Shown in pieces: positions 53,444 through 62,390 of a stretch of 64,000 bases of DNA. Location: contig NZ_FNTG01000001.1 of the NCBI RefSeq assembly GCF_900104795.1, positions 868,001 to 932,000 of the forward strand. Reading direction: 5' to 3'. The translations under genes were made by a program, and so were the position numbers. This DNA comes from Burkholderia sp. WP9. Lineage in GTDB: Bacteria > Pseudomonadota > Gammaproteobacteria > Burkholderiales > Burkholderiaceae. The notes under the pieces are model-generated. The model was given only the letters and a program-made list of their open reading frames with translations. It was not told the origin of the DNA and ran no database searches. Each line of letters begins with the position of its first letter. Within the stretch, counting starts at the first letter, position 1.

Positions 53444-54184
53444 ATGCCAGACACGCCCATCCAGGTTTTACTGGTCGACGACGACGCCGACCTTCGCGAC
53501 CTGCTCCGAACGTTCTTTCAGCAACGCGGCATCGAGATGTCCGTGCTGCACGACGCCAATCATTTGAGCCGCCGGCTTGAACGCGAGCGGCCCTCGATCA
53601 TCGTGCTCGATCTGATGATGCCGGGCATCGACGGACTCAGCGCGCTCAAGCAATTGCGCGCCAATGGCGACGCGATTCCCGTGATCATGCTGACGGCACG
53701 CGCCGACGGTGTGGATCGCGTGGTCGGTCTCGAACTCGGCGCCGACGACTATCTCGGCAAGCCGTTCATGCCACAGGAACTGCTTGCGCGTATTCATGCG
53801 GTGCTGCGCCGGCACGCCCAACCGGCGCTCGCAGCGGCGTCGCCGGTCGAAAAGCGTGAAGCACTGCGCTTCGGCCGCTTCAGGCTCGATTTCGCGAGCC
53901 GCACGCTATTTCGAGGTGACGAGTTGCTCAAGCTGACCGGCGGCGAATACGCGTTGCTCGAGGTGCTTGCCCAACATCCGATGGAAACGCTGTCGCGCTC
54001 GAAGCTAGTCGACCTGCTGCACGGTCCCTATTCGGAAGTGACCGAGCGCGGTATCGACGTGCCGGTGTGGCGCCTGCGCCGTCTGCTCGAAGACGATCCG
54101 GCCAATCCGCGCGTGATTCAGACGATACGTGGCACCGGCTACATGTTCGTGCCTGGCGGCAGTGACGATGACCAATCCCTTTAA
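53444..54184 (+). CDS. OmpR-family response regulator
   Basis: 246 residues. The receiver domain (1-120) has the acidic pocket at 12-14 (VDDD), the phospho-acceptor Asp at 56 in IIVLDLMMPGIDG and the Lys in GADDYLGKPF near 104. The DNA-binding winged helix (about 145-240) has the LTGGEYALLEVLAQHP and GYMFVPGG patterns. The ATG at 53444 starts the family sequence. It overlaps the sensor kinase gene by 17 bases. Position head-to-head with the RND operon suggests that it controls the pump. Confidence 0.93.
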   Translation: MPDTPIQVLLVDDDADLRDLLRTFFQQRGIEMSVLHDANHLSRRLERERPSIIVLDLMMPGIDGLSALKQLRANGDAIPVIMLTARADGVDRVVGLELGADDYLGKPFMPQELLARIHAVLRRHAQPALAAASPVEKREALRFGRFRLDFASRTLFRGDELLKLTGGEYALLEVLAQHPMETLSRSKLVDLLHGPYSEVTERGIDVPVWRLRRLLEDDPANPRVIQTIRGTGYMFVPGGSDDDQSL

Positions 54185-55415
54185 CACGCTGTTCGGCCGG
54201 CTCTCGTTGATGACGGTGAGCCTGATCGTGCTGGTTCACATTACCGCCCTGTTGCTCGTGGACCGTGAGCGCGGCCAGATCGACACGGCTCATGCGCAGC
54301 GCGCTCTGCTTCTCGCAGTTCAGGCAGAACATGACGGTACTCTGGCCGCTTCGCACGTATCGGCGATACTCGGCGTGTCGTATGTGAAAGCGAACGACGC
54401 GATCGCGTCAGGCTGTCCCGCGCCGTGCGAGAACACCTCGGGTCCGTTCGAACGCGACTTGCGGGCGAAGTTGCCGCCTGGCAGCCAGGTGGTGTCCAAC
54501 GCCGACGATGGCACGGTGTGGGTGCACTACGCGGGCAATCCGGATTGGATCAAGCTGCAGAATTCGATGTTGCCGGCGCGACGCTTTCTCGGTGCGTCGG
54601 CGATGATGCTGATCTTTGCGGTGATCGTCGCGTTGGTTGCTGCGTGGCATTTGCAGCGGCCGTTGCATCGGTTGGCGCTTGCGGCGCGCGAGTTCCGCGT
54701 GGGCCATCGTGCGCCGGTTGTGGAGGCGAGCGGTCCGCGCGAAGTGAAGGAGTTGATTGGCGACTTCAACCAGATGGTGCACGAACTCGCGCAAGCCGAG
54801 CAGGAGCGCGCGGTGATGCTGGCCGGCGTGGCGCACGACCTGCGCGCGCCGATTACGCGCATGCAGGTGCGCGCGGATCTGCTGCCCGACGAAGCGAACC
54901 GTCGCGGCTTCTTGCGCGATGCGGAGTCGTTGTCGCGGATCGTCACGCAGTTTCTGGACTTTGCGCGTGAGACGGCCGACGCTTCACCGCGCACCCACGT
55001 CGATGCACATTGCCGCCGCCACTACGGCGACAGTCTCGCTGACGATGCACTCGTGCGTCTGAATCTGCGCGCCGGTGACGGCTTCGAGTTGCCGCTCGTC
55101 GACCTCGACCGGATTCTGACGAATCTGATCGAGAACGCGCTGACGTACGGCGAACCGCCGGTGGAAATCTCGACGTCACGGGAAAACGGCCGCTTCACGC
55201 TCGTGGTGCGCGATCACGGCAGCGGCATACCTGGCAACCAGCTCGACCGCGCGCTGCAACCCTTTGGGCGGCTCGACGAAGCGCGCGGCGGCGATGCCCA
55301 TTGCGGCTTGGGCCTCGCGATCGTGCGGCGTCTGGTGCGGTATAACGGCGGCGAGTTTCATGCGGATAACGCGCCGGACGGAGGGCTCGTGGTGTCGATG
55401 ACGTTTCCGGCATAG
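54168..55415 (+). CDS. sensor histidine kinase
   Basis: 415 residues. Two membrane helices (about 10-30 and 142-162) enclose a periplasmic sensor of about 110 residues with two Cys (SGCPAPCENTS near 81-91) that may form a disulfide. A HAMP segment follows (about 165-215, RPLHRLALAAREF). The phospho-acceptor His is 223 in GVAHDLRAPITRMQ. The N box NLIENALTYG, the G1 box VRDHGSGIPG and the G2 box HCGLGLAIV complete the ATPase domain. The gene overlaps the response regulator by 17 bases. Signal unknown. Confidence 0.93.
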   Translation: MTNPFNTLFGRLSLMTVSLIVLVHITALLLVDRERGQIDTAHAQRALLLAVQAEHDGTLAASHVSAILGVSYVKANDAIASGCPAPCENTSGPFERDLRAKLPPGSQVVSNADDGTVWVHYAGNPDWIKLQNSMLPARRFLGASAMMLIFAVIVALVAAWHLQRPLHRLALAAREFRVGHRAPVVEASGPREVKELIGDFNQMVHELAQAEQERAVMLAGVAHDLRAPITRMQVRADLLPDEANRRGFLRDAESLSRIVTQFLDFARETADASPRTHVDAHCRRHYGDSLADDALVRLNLRAGDGFELPLVDLDRILTNLIENALTYGEPPVEISTSRENGRFTLVVRDHGSGIPGNQLDRALQPFGRLDEARGGDAHCGLGLAIVRRLVRYNGGEFHADNAPDGGLVVSMTFPA

Positions 55416-55486
55416 TCGCAGCATGGCGACGGTCAGCATGACGAATTGTCAGAGAAGCAACCCAGGCAGGAGCGGGCGTACCTCTC

Positions 55487-57892
55487 TTACGGATAGTCAC
55501 TGAACCGCGAGGTCGGTTCGTTGACCGTCGAAGCCGGTGTATAACCCGGCACATTCGCGCGAAACTGATCGAGCAGCCCGTTATCCACCTGCGAGAAACC
55601 CTTGAGCTGAAGTTGCATCAACACGCGCGTACCGGTGCTCGGCGACGTGGTCGAACTGGTGGCGTTGGTGTACTTTTCGAATGCGACACCCAATGACCAG
55701 CAATCCGCGTCGTACTGAAATCCCAGCAATCCTGCGATCAGACGGTGCGTGCTCATGTCGTAATTCACCCGGGCCACGCTCACCATGTTGCGCGCGAGTG
55801 GCCATTGCTCCGACACGATGAACTGGTTGACCGGCTGATAGTCGAGCGTACTGTTAGCCCGCGTATAGCGATACGCGACGTTCAACACCTCGCGAGCGCC
55901 CGGCGCCCAGCCGAAGCCGGCCTCCGCATGGGTCAGGTAATGGTTGGCCTGGCTGTACTCCACCGCCTGTTCGGTCGTGAAATCCGGCCCCACCTTGTAC
56001 GAAGCGCCCACGATCACGCCGGTACGAGCGACCGTACTGGCCGCGTCGTCCGTCTGCAGGGTCACGCGCGGGGTGCGGAAGTCGTACTGCTGCGCGAGGA
56101 TGAAACGGGCGCGCTCGTCGCCGCTCGCGGGATCGATGAAACGCGTGGTCAGTGCGGCGGTGACGCGATTGGCGTCGGACACCCGGTCGTTGCCGACGAA
56201 GCTGTTGGGCATGAACAATTCCGTGAGCCCGAAATCGGCCGTTGCCGTATCGAACAGCGGCGCGAACGATTGGTCGCGATACGGCGTGTACACATAGAAA
56301 AGCCGCGGTTCGAGGGTCTGTATGTACGATTGCCCGAAGAGCCGCACGCTGCGCTCGAACCGCATGCCCGAGTCGAGGCTGAAGGTAGGTACGTTCACAC
56401 CGAACGACTTCGGCTCCCCGGCGGGCACGTCGGTACCGATCGAGGTCAGATCGTAGGCTGCGAAATGCCACGCGAGCTTCGGGGTGATGAACCAGCCCGG
56501 GCGCTCGATCGGATAGCTGACGTAAGGATTGAACACGAAGCGGTTGCCTTGCGTCATATCCGACGATGAGATCGTGAAACGCGTCGCGTCCGCTTCGGCG
56601 CCGAAGTCGAATCCGCCCACGTCGTAGCGTGCGTAGTGCACGTTCACCTGCGGTTCGCGGTTATAGGTCGAGTCGCTCGAGAAAGTCTGCCAGCGCTGTT
56701 CGCGGGCCAGCACGCTCCACGGACCGTTGCTGTAGGTGAGGCCCGCCTCCTGTTGGTAGAGCGTGGTGGAGCCGGTTGGAAACGCCACGCCCGAGGCCAG
56801 ATCGGTCGACACCGTCGAGTCCGACACGCGGTTGTAGTTCACGTAGGCGTTCAGACCGGAACCGAGATTCCAGTTCTGATTCAACGCAATCGAGTAGCGT
56901 TGTGTTCCGGTAATCGCATCGTGCGGCAGCCATGCGAGAGATATCGTGCCCGAATCGCCCGGCTGGATATAACGGTAGTCGGCGGTCAGCATCTCGCCTC
57001 GACGCGACATGATGCGCGGCGTGAGCGTGAGGTCGTAATTCGGCGCGAGATTGAAGTAGTACGGCAATGCGACGTCGACGCCGTTGGTGGAACTGACCGA
57101 GAACGTCGGCGGCAGGAAGCCGCTGCGGCGGGCGCCGGACAATGGAAACGACAGCCATGGGCTCGCCAGCAGTGGCACGCCCTGAAAAAACAGCACGCCG
57201 TAGTGCGCGATGCCTTCGTCGTTGCCATTGTCGATATCGAATTCGGATGCCTTCAGATACCACGCCGGCGCGGACTCGCATTGGCAGGTGCTGTATGTGC
57301 CGCGATAAACGATGGTACGTTCGTTATCGACCACATCCGCGCGCTCGGCGCTGCCCCATCCGCCGCTGAGATTGAACCTGTACTTCGGCACGCTGATATA
57401 GCCGTGGTTTGCCTCCACATAAAAATGCGCGTCCGGCCCGTCGAATACGTTGCCGTTGTCGGCGAGGCGCACATGGCCGTAGGCGTCGACCTTGTCGCGG
57501 TCGACGTCGTAATGCAGCGCGTCTGCCTCGACAATCGACGCCGGGCGCCGCAACTGCGCGTGTCCTTTCAATGAGACGTTGGTGCCGGTCGTGGTGGTCA
57601 TCGAATCGGCTATCGCCGAGGTGACGGGTTTGTCGCCCGGCCGCAGGGGATGTTCGCTCAATTGCGGCGCGAGGCGCAGGCCCCAGATGCCGTCGAGCGA
57701 TTCGGGCACCGCTGCGGTGCCGGCCAATTGCGCGTAACCGGCAAGTGGCGCGCATCCTGCCGCGCATAGCACGAGAGGAACGAGCGGCCGCAAACGTAGA
57801 CGCTGAAATACACGGCGTAGTATCAAGACAGGTAATGCCCGGAAAGGAGGAGGGAGGCTGCGATTCGGCGTGGTGAAGAGGAGCCCGGGCAT
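55487..57892 (-). CDS. LptD (OstA/Imp) paralogue
   Basis: 801 residues. A signal peptide with likely cleavage near GYAQ is followed by an OstA/LptA-like jellyroll (about 85-210, ASIVEADALHYDVDRDKVDAY) and a C-terminal beta-barrel domain with aromatic-rich strands (LptD_C, about 300-800). LptD inserts lipopolysaccharide in the outer membrane. The canonical gene usually lies with surA, pdxA and rsmA; neither is here, so this is probably an extra copy. The mature part has only three Cys (203 and 205, CxC, and 731), whereas E. coli LptD has four. It is co-directional with, and 44 bases after, a small unknown gene. Confidence 0.85.
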   Translation of the reverse strand: MPGLLFTTPNRSLPPPFRALPVLILRRVFQRLRLRPLVPLVLCAAGCAPLAGYAQLAGTAAVPESLDGIWGLRLAPQLSEHPLRPGDKPVTSAIADSMTTTTGTNVSLKGHAQLRRPASIVEADALHYDVDRDKVDAYGHVRLADNGNVFDGPDAHFYVEANHGYISVPKYRFNLSGGWGSAERADVVDNERTIVYRGTYSTCQCESAPAWYLKASEFDIDNGNDEGIAHYGVLFFQGVPLLASPWLSFPLSGARRSGFLPPTFSVSSTNGVDVALPYYFNLAPNYDLTLTPRIMSRRGEMLTADYRYIQPGDSGTISLAWLPHDAITGTQRYSIALNQNWNLGSGLNAYVNYNRVSDSTVSTDLASGVAFPTGSTTLYQQEAGLTYSNGPWSVLAREQRWQTFSSDSTYNREPQVNVHYARYDVGGFDFGAEADATRFTISSSDMTQGNRFVFNPYVSYPIERPGWFITPKLAWHFAAYDLTSIGTDVPAGEPKSFGVNVPTFSLDSGMRFERSVRLFGQSYIQTLEPRLFYVYTPYRDQSFAPLFDTATADFGLTELFMPNSFVGNDRVSDANRVTAALTTRFIDPASGDERARFILAQQYDFRTPRVTLQTDDAASTVARTGVIVGASYKVGPDFTTEQAVEYSQANHYLTHAEAGFGWAPGAREVLNVAYRYTRANSTLDYQPVNQFIVSEQWPLARNMVSVARVNYDMSTHRLIAGLLGFQYDADCWSLGVAFEKYTNATSSTTSPSTGTRVLMQLQLKGFSQVDNGLLDQFRANVPGYTPASTVNEPTSRFSDYP

Positions 57893-57936
57893 GCGCCCGG
57901 TCGAACAGCGTCATGCGCGGGTGAATAGACCGGGCT

Positions 57937-58326
57937 TTACTGAAGCGTCATGTCGTTCGAGCGGGGCTCGCTTACACCCGCTGCGCCGCCGAGCGCCTGC
58001 AGCAGATAGGGAATCTGCCCGGCCGGCAACGAAAACGACAACCCCGCGCTGCCGGACAGGCGGAAACGGATCACCACCATCTCCATACCGTTGAGCCGAC
58101 CGACTTCCCAGCCCTGGCAGTGCAACGCGAAGCCCATGTCCTGATCGTTATGAATCACGCGGTCGGCGTGCTCGATGGCATTCGGCAGGGCGACCAGCAA
58201 GTCGTTGAGTACCGAGCGATGCAACGCAGCGGTGGGCTGATTGCCGTGAATGAGCAGGTATTGACCATCCGCCGTCAACTGCATGTCGGTAATGGAATTG
58301 AGCATGAAGGTCGACGCATCAGACAC
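57937..58326 (-). CDS. unknown protein, 129 residues, upstream of lptD paralogue
   Basis: I do not recognise a family. The GTG at 58326 is preferred because GGAGG lies nine bases upstream; the longer frame overlaps the gene before it. No signal peptide or membrane segment was seen, so cytoplasmic is likely. The protein is mostly beta-strand-like, with the run RVIHNDQDMGFALHCQGWEV near 58-77 and a hydrophobic stretch SAGLSFSLPAGQIPYLLQAL near 90-109. Start and stop overlap the preceding 66-residue gene by eight bases, a sign of translational coupling. It precedes lptD by 44 bases. Confidence 0.65.
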   Translation of the reverse strand: MSDASTFMLNSITDMQLTADGQYLLIHGNQPTAALHRSVLNDLLVALPNAIEHADRVIHNDQDMGFALHCQGWEVGRLNGMEMVVIRFRLSGSAGLSFSLPAGQIPYLLQALGGAAGVSEPRSNDMTLQ

Positions 58327-58519
58327 GGTTCGTGTCCTCCAGTCGGGGCGTTGTCCGGCTGGCGGCTTGGCGATCCGCCGTGTTCGCGATGTTCGCCGCG
58401 CTGCCGGACGCCTCGCGTGGAGTGAGCAGCGACGCCAGAGCCAGATGGATCGAGAAGATCGGCGTTGAACTGGCACGCAGGACCGCCGCCAGAACGGTGG
58501 GTGAAAGATATTCAATCAT
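58319..58519 (-). CDS. unknown small protein, 66 residues
   Basis: Starts with MIEYLSPTVLAAVLRAS; GGAGAAG lies eight bases upstream of the ATG at 58519, a convincing ribosome-binding site. The N-terminal half is amphipathic to hydrophobic (about residues 8-35, with APIF-like and LALASLLTP stretches) and the C-terminal half is Ala/Ser/Thr/Arg-rich. No family was recognised. Its stop TGA sits eight bases inside the next gene. First gene of the operon that ends in the lptD paralogue and faces the bamA paralogue. Confidence 0.55.
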   Translation of the reverse strand: MIEYLSPTVLAAVLRASSTPIFSIHLALASLLTPREASGSAANIANTADRQAASRTTPRLEDTNRV

Positions 58520-58845
58520 GATCGCTTCTCCAAATCGCGTTTCGCAGGTAGCGGAATCGACAATTTGACGATAGCAGCGCACGCCGGCCGCCGGGTTACA
58601 CGCGCCCTACGCTTCCTTGGGTTCTGTAACGCTTTATTTCGACGCACGGTCTGCAAAGCGAATGCGCCTGCCCAACGAGCAGCCTACGCACGTTAGCAAC
58701 CCTAATGTACGGAAAGTTTTCAGTAACGATCCAGGGCAATCACGTCCCTATACTTCGCGCTTTCCAGAGCCGAGGCACGTCGTTTCGAATGCAGCGCTCG
58801 CATGCTTTCTCGTTGTCGCGCGATGCATCAGGACTGAAACCCAAG
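58520..58845. other. control region between the lptD-paralogue operon and bamA paralogue
   Basis: 326 bases between divergent units. It is less GC-rich around 58620-58740 than the genes on either side. No promoter was matched with confidence. The bamA2 frame is open upstream to 58705 but those residues do not look like a signal peptide. Confidence 0.5.
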
Positions 58846-61155
58846 ATGAAACTTCAAGTATTAACGAGCCGTTTAGGCGGCGCGCTCTCGCTCGCCGGCA
58901 TTACGCTGACAAGCGGGTCCGCCCAGGCCGCGCAGCCTTTCGTGGTGCAAGACATCCGCATCGAGGGATTGAAACGTGTCGAGGCCGGCACGCTGTTCGC
59001 CTATCTGCCGATTAAGCAGGGTAGCCTGTTCAGCGACGATAAGGCTTCCGAAGCGATCCGCGCGCTCTATGCCACCGGCTTCTTCAACGAGGTGCGGATC
59101 TCGACCGAGGGCAATATCGTCATCGTGTACGTGCAGGAACGTCCGGCCGTCGGTACGATCGACTTCGCGGGCATTCATGAATTCGACAAGGAAAACCTCA
59201 CCAAGGCACTCGGTTCGGTCGGACTGTCGCAGGGCCGCTATTACGACAAGGCGCTGGTCGACAAAGCCGAACAGGAACTCAAGCGCCAGTACCTGACCCG
59301 CGGCTATTACGCCGCCGAAGTCGTCACCACGATCACGCCGATCGACCGCAATCGGGTGGCCGTGCTGTTCTCGGTCGCCGAGGGGCCGAGCGCGAAGATC
59401 CGCCAGATCAACTTCATTGGCAACCAGGCATTCAGTACCGATACGTTGCGCGACGAGATGCAACTGTCCACGCCGAACTGGTTCTCGTGGTACACGAAGA
59501 ACGACCTGTACGCGAAGGACAAACTCACCGGCGATCTGGAACACGTACGCGCGTATTACCTGAATCGCGGCTATCTGGAGTTCAACATCGAGTCGACTCA
59601 GGTATCGCTGACACCCGACAAGAAGGAGATGTACCTCACCGTCACGCTGCACGAGGGCGAGCCGTATACGATTACGTCGATCGGTCTCGCGGGCAATCTG
59701 CTCGATCGCGAAGCGGAATTGAGAAAGCTCGTCAATATAAAAGCCGGTGAGCGTTTCTCGGCCGAGAAGCTGCAGGCCACCACCAAGGCCATTGTCGACA
59801 GGCTGGGAGAGTATGGCTATGCGTTCGCCACCGTCAATGCGGTGCCGAAGATCGATCAGGAACACCATACGGTCGATCTGACATTGCAGGTGGACCCGAG
59901 CCGCCGCGTGTATGTGCGCCACATCAACGTGATAGGCAACACACGTACGCGTGACGAAGTGGTGCGCCGTGAAATGCGTCAGCTCGAAAGCTCGTGGTTC
60001 GATTCGAACCGTCTCACGCTGTCGAAAGACCGGGTCAACCGGCTCGGCTACTTCACCGATGTGGATGTCACCACGGTGCCGGTGGAAGGCTCGCCCGACC
60101 AGGTCGACGTGGACGTCAAGGTCAGCGAGAAACCCACTGGCGCGATTACGCTGGGCGCGGGCTTTTCGTCGACGGACAAGGTCGTGCTCTCGGCCGGCAT
60201 CTCGCAAGACAACGTGTTCGGTTCGGGCACGAGCCTCGCCGTGAACGTGAACACCGCGAAGACCTACCGCACACTGACCGTGACGCAGACCGATCCCTAT
60301 TTCACCGTGGACGGCATCAAGCGGATCACCGACGTGTACTACCGCACCAACTACCCGCTCTACTACTATACGGACACAAGCTTTCGCATCATCACGGTGG
60401 GCGCGGATCTGAAATTCGGCATTCCGTTTTCCGAGGCGGATACCGTCTATTTCGGTGTTGGACTTGAACAGAACCGCCTGTCGACGGATTCGTCCACGCC
60501 GCAAAGTTACAAGGACTACGTCGCCGAATTCGGCCACGTGGTCAACAATGTGCCGCTCACGGCGGGGTGGGCTCGCGACAATCGAGACAGCGCGCTGGTG
60601 CCGAGTCGCGGCTACTTCATTCAGGGTAACGGCGAAGTCGGCACGCCGGCCGGCGGCACCGAATACTACAAGGCGGACGTGCAGGCGCAGTATTACTACT
60701 CGTTCTCGCGCGGCTTCATTCTCGGCCTGAATCTGCAGGGCGGTTATGGCAATGGATTTGCGGGTAAGGCCTATCCGATCTTCAAGAACTACTATGCGGG
60801 CGGGATCGGCTCGGTGCGCGGCTACGAGTCCGGTTCGCTCGGTCCGACCGACAAGACGACCGGCGACCCGATCGGCGGCTCGCGCATGGTAGTGGCCAAC
60901 GTCGAAATGACGTTCCCGCTGCCAGGCAGTGGTTGGGACCGGACGCTACGCGTATTCACTTTCCTCGATGCCGGCAATGTCTGGGGCGACGAAGGCAACA
61001 GCACCGGCGCCAACGGATTGCGTTACAGCTATGGTGCGGGTCTCGAATGGATTTCACCGATTGGTCCGCTCAAGCTTTCGCTCGGCTTCCCGATCGTCAA
61101 ACACGCGACTGACAAATATCAGAAGTTCCAGTTTCAGATCGGCACGTCGTTCTGA
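58846..61155 (+). CDS. outer-membrane protein assembly factor BamA (second copy)
   Basis: 769 residues. The signal peptide (1-27, KLQVLTSRLGGALSLAGITL, cut near AQA) differs from the primary BamA, but the five POTRA domains and barrel are nearly the same along the whole length, with long identical blocks (for example NWFSWYTKNDLYAKDKLTGD and SSWFDSNRL). The loop-6 motif VRGYE is present. Compared with the first copy it differs mainly in the signal peptide, the first POTRA region and the outer loops. It is alone on its strand and head-to-head with the lptD-paralogue operon. Confidence 0.95.
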   Translation: MKLQVLTSRLGGALSLAGITLTSGSAQAAQPFVVQDIRIEGLKRVEAGTLFAYLPIKQGSLFSDDKASEAIRALYATGFFNEVRISTEGNIVIVYVQERPAVGTIDFAGIHEFDKENLTKALGSVGLSQGRYYDKALVDKAEQELKRQYLTRGYYAAEVVTTITPIDRNRVAVLFSVAEGPSAKIRQINFIGNQAFSTDTLRDEMQLSTPNWFSWYTKNDLYAKDKLTGDLEHVRAYYLNRGYLEFNIESTQVSLTPDKKEMYLTVTLHEGEPYTITSIGLAGNLLDREAELRKLVNIKAGERFSAEKLQATTKAIVDRLGEYGYAFATVNAVPKIDQEHHTVDLTLQVDPSRRVYVRHINVIGNTRTRDEVVRREMRQLESSWFDSNRLTLSKDRVNRLGYFTDVDVTTVPVEGSPDQVDVDVKVSEKPTGAITLGAGFSSTDKVVLSAGISQDNVFGSGTSLAVNVNTAKTYRTLTVTQTDPYFTVDGIKRITDVYYRTNYPLYYYTDTSFRIITVGADLKFGIPFSEADTVYFGVGLEQNRLSTDSSTPQSYKDYVAEFGHVVNNVPLTAGWARDNRDSALVPSRGYFIQGNGEVGTPAGGTEYYKADVQAQYYYSFSRGFILGLNLQGGYGNGFAGKAYPIFKNYYAGGIGSVRGYESGSLGPTDKTTGDPIGGSRMVVANVEMTFPLPGSGWDRTLRVFTFLDAGNVWGDEGNSTGANGLRYSYGAGLEWISPIGPLKLSLGFPIVKHATDKYQKFQFQIGTSF

Positions 61156-61438
61156 GCGAGTGTCGCAAGGCTGCGGGCCTGAGCCGCGCAGAGGCTGCGC
61201 GGTTGCTGCCTGCGGCGCTATCGGTCGAGAGACCAGCGTCAGGATGTTGTGCGCAATCAGAAGGAAACATCAGCCTGCGGCGTGCGGCGGATATCGGTCC
61301 GACCGAAAAACTTTCGTAAGCGCTGCGCCAGAAGGCTATCTAATCGCGTCTTATCAGCGGGGACCTGATCCGTAACATAGGCGGCGAGACTGCTTGATCA
61401 TTTTAAAACACGAGTGGAGCATGAAAGGAGGCCCATTC
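61156..61438. other. gap after bamA paralogue
   Basis: 283 bases. No clear terminator and no credible gene. Its GC content falls towards 61330-61410, with TTTTAAAA, just before the small lipoprotein gene. Confidence 0.4.
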
Positions 61439-61654
61439 ATGAATCCTCGCGTATGCCAGGTGCTTTTGTCAGGAGCGAATGTGCGGCGGCTTCTTTTGAC
61501 CACATTGCTGGCGGGAAGAGGCGGATTGCAAGGTTGCTCGACTACGCTGGAAACCCTTGGATTAGGGGTTGGGTTGGGCATCGGGGTGGGAACGATCGCA
61601 GCGATAGGTACGATCGCTTGCGCGATCGGCTGTGAGCGTAATCACGGGTTTTGA
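61439..61654 (+). CDS. small glycine-rich putative lipoprotein
   Basis: 71 residues. The ATG at 61439 follows AAGGAGG with seven-base spacing, which is why the upstream ATG at 61394 is not used. After a basic N-terminus and hydrophobic core comes LQGCS (Cys near 33), a weak lipobox. Then a glycine-zipper-like run (LGLGVGLGIGVGTIAAIGTI) ends in AIGCERNHGF. It is probably exported and membrane-associated. No family recognised; the protein resembles short glycine-zipper proteins seen in proteobacteria. Confidence 0.6.
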   Translation: MNPRVCQVLLSGANVRRLLLTTLLAGRGGLQGCSTTLETLGLGVGLGIGVGTIAAIGTIACAIGCERNHGF

Positions 61655-61848
61655 GTGGGCTTGCCGGGATCCACCTGGTGGTGATGACGCGTCTCTGCCG
61701 ATGACACGACTGACATCGTCGGCGCTCGAATACCCGCTCTGAGAGTTTGGTCCGGTCCCGGCGCATTCTATTCACTCAAACGGCCGGGTAGCCGTCGAAA
61801 TACGAAGAGTTGTTACCGACGAATTCGTCCTGGTCTTCAAGATCCTTT

Positions 61849-62121
61849 TTACCTGACAGTTGTCTTCGTGGAGTCGTTGACGACACCGGTAACGGAACGC
61901 ACGATTTCGCGATTGTGTTCTTCTTGAGCGGCGGGTGTCACGGTACGTGAAGACTCAAGCTCTGCGCGAACTTCCGCGCGAGTCTTGACGCCCGGTCCAT
62001 AGTTGGGAGGGCCTTCATAGCTGCCCGATCGGCCGATTCCCTGGCCTCCTTGAGCAAAAGCAGTCGTCGTGATGATGGTCGCGACGAGTGCCAACGAAAG
62101 TCGATAAAGAGTGGCTGACAT
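61849..62121 (-). CDS. DUF4148-like small exported protein
   Basis: 90 residues. A signal peptide ends at AFA-QGG (about residue 23). The mature part has a Gly/Pro/Tyr-rich start and the segment KTRAEVRAELE near 46-56, the hallmark of DUF4148 proteins, which are abundant in Burkholderia and of unknown function. The upstream region (62122-62200) is AT-rich, as promoters of this group often are. Monocistronic. Function not known. Confidence 0.75.
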   Translation of the reverse strand: MSATLYRLSLALVATIITTTAFAQGGQGIGRSGSYEGPPNYGPGVKTRAEVRAELESSRTVTPAAQEEHNREIVRSVTGVVNDSTKTTVR

Positions 62122-62390
62122 ATTGAAGATCCGTTAGAGAAAAAATCTACGAAAGATGACGCTTAAGGATAAAAATTAAAGTTGGTAATACGAAATAAAA
62201 ATGAGTGGCAGGTGGATAAGAACTAAATTCGTGGCAACCTTCTCGGTTAAAAGTTACCCATCTTCGGCGCTCTGATCTAGCCGACTATCTCCGTGCGGGT
62301 CTGCCGGCCAGTCGGTATTGCGGTGAGTCCGTTTTCGAGCAGAACTGCCAACGCTCACGTTTCATTTGTGAGCGTTGACGTTCTCTTCGC
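62122..62390. other. region upstream of the DUF4148-like gene
   Basis: 269 bases, AT-rich at 62155-62240. A 9-10 bp hairpin with stem 62349-62358 / 62368-62377 lies just downstream of the pntB stop and may be its transcription end, though no T run follows on the minus strand. No gene seen. Confidence 0.45.
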
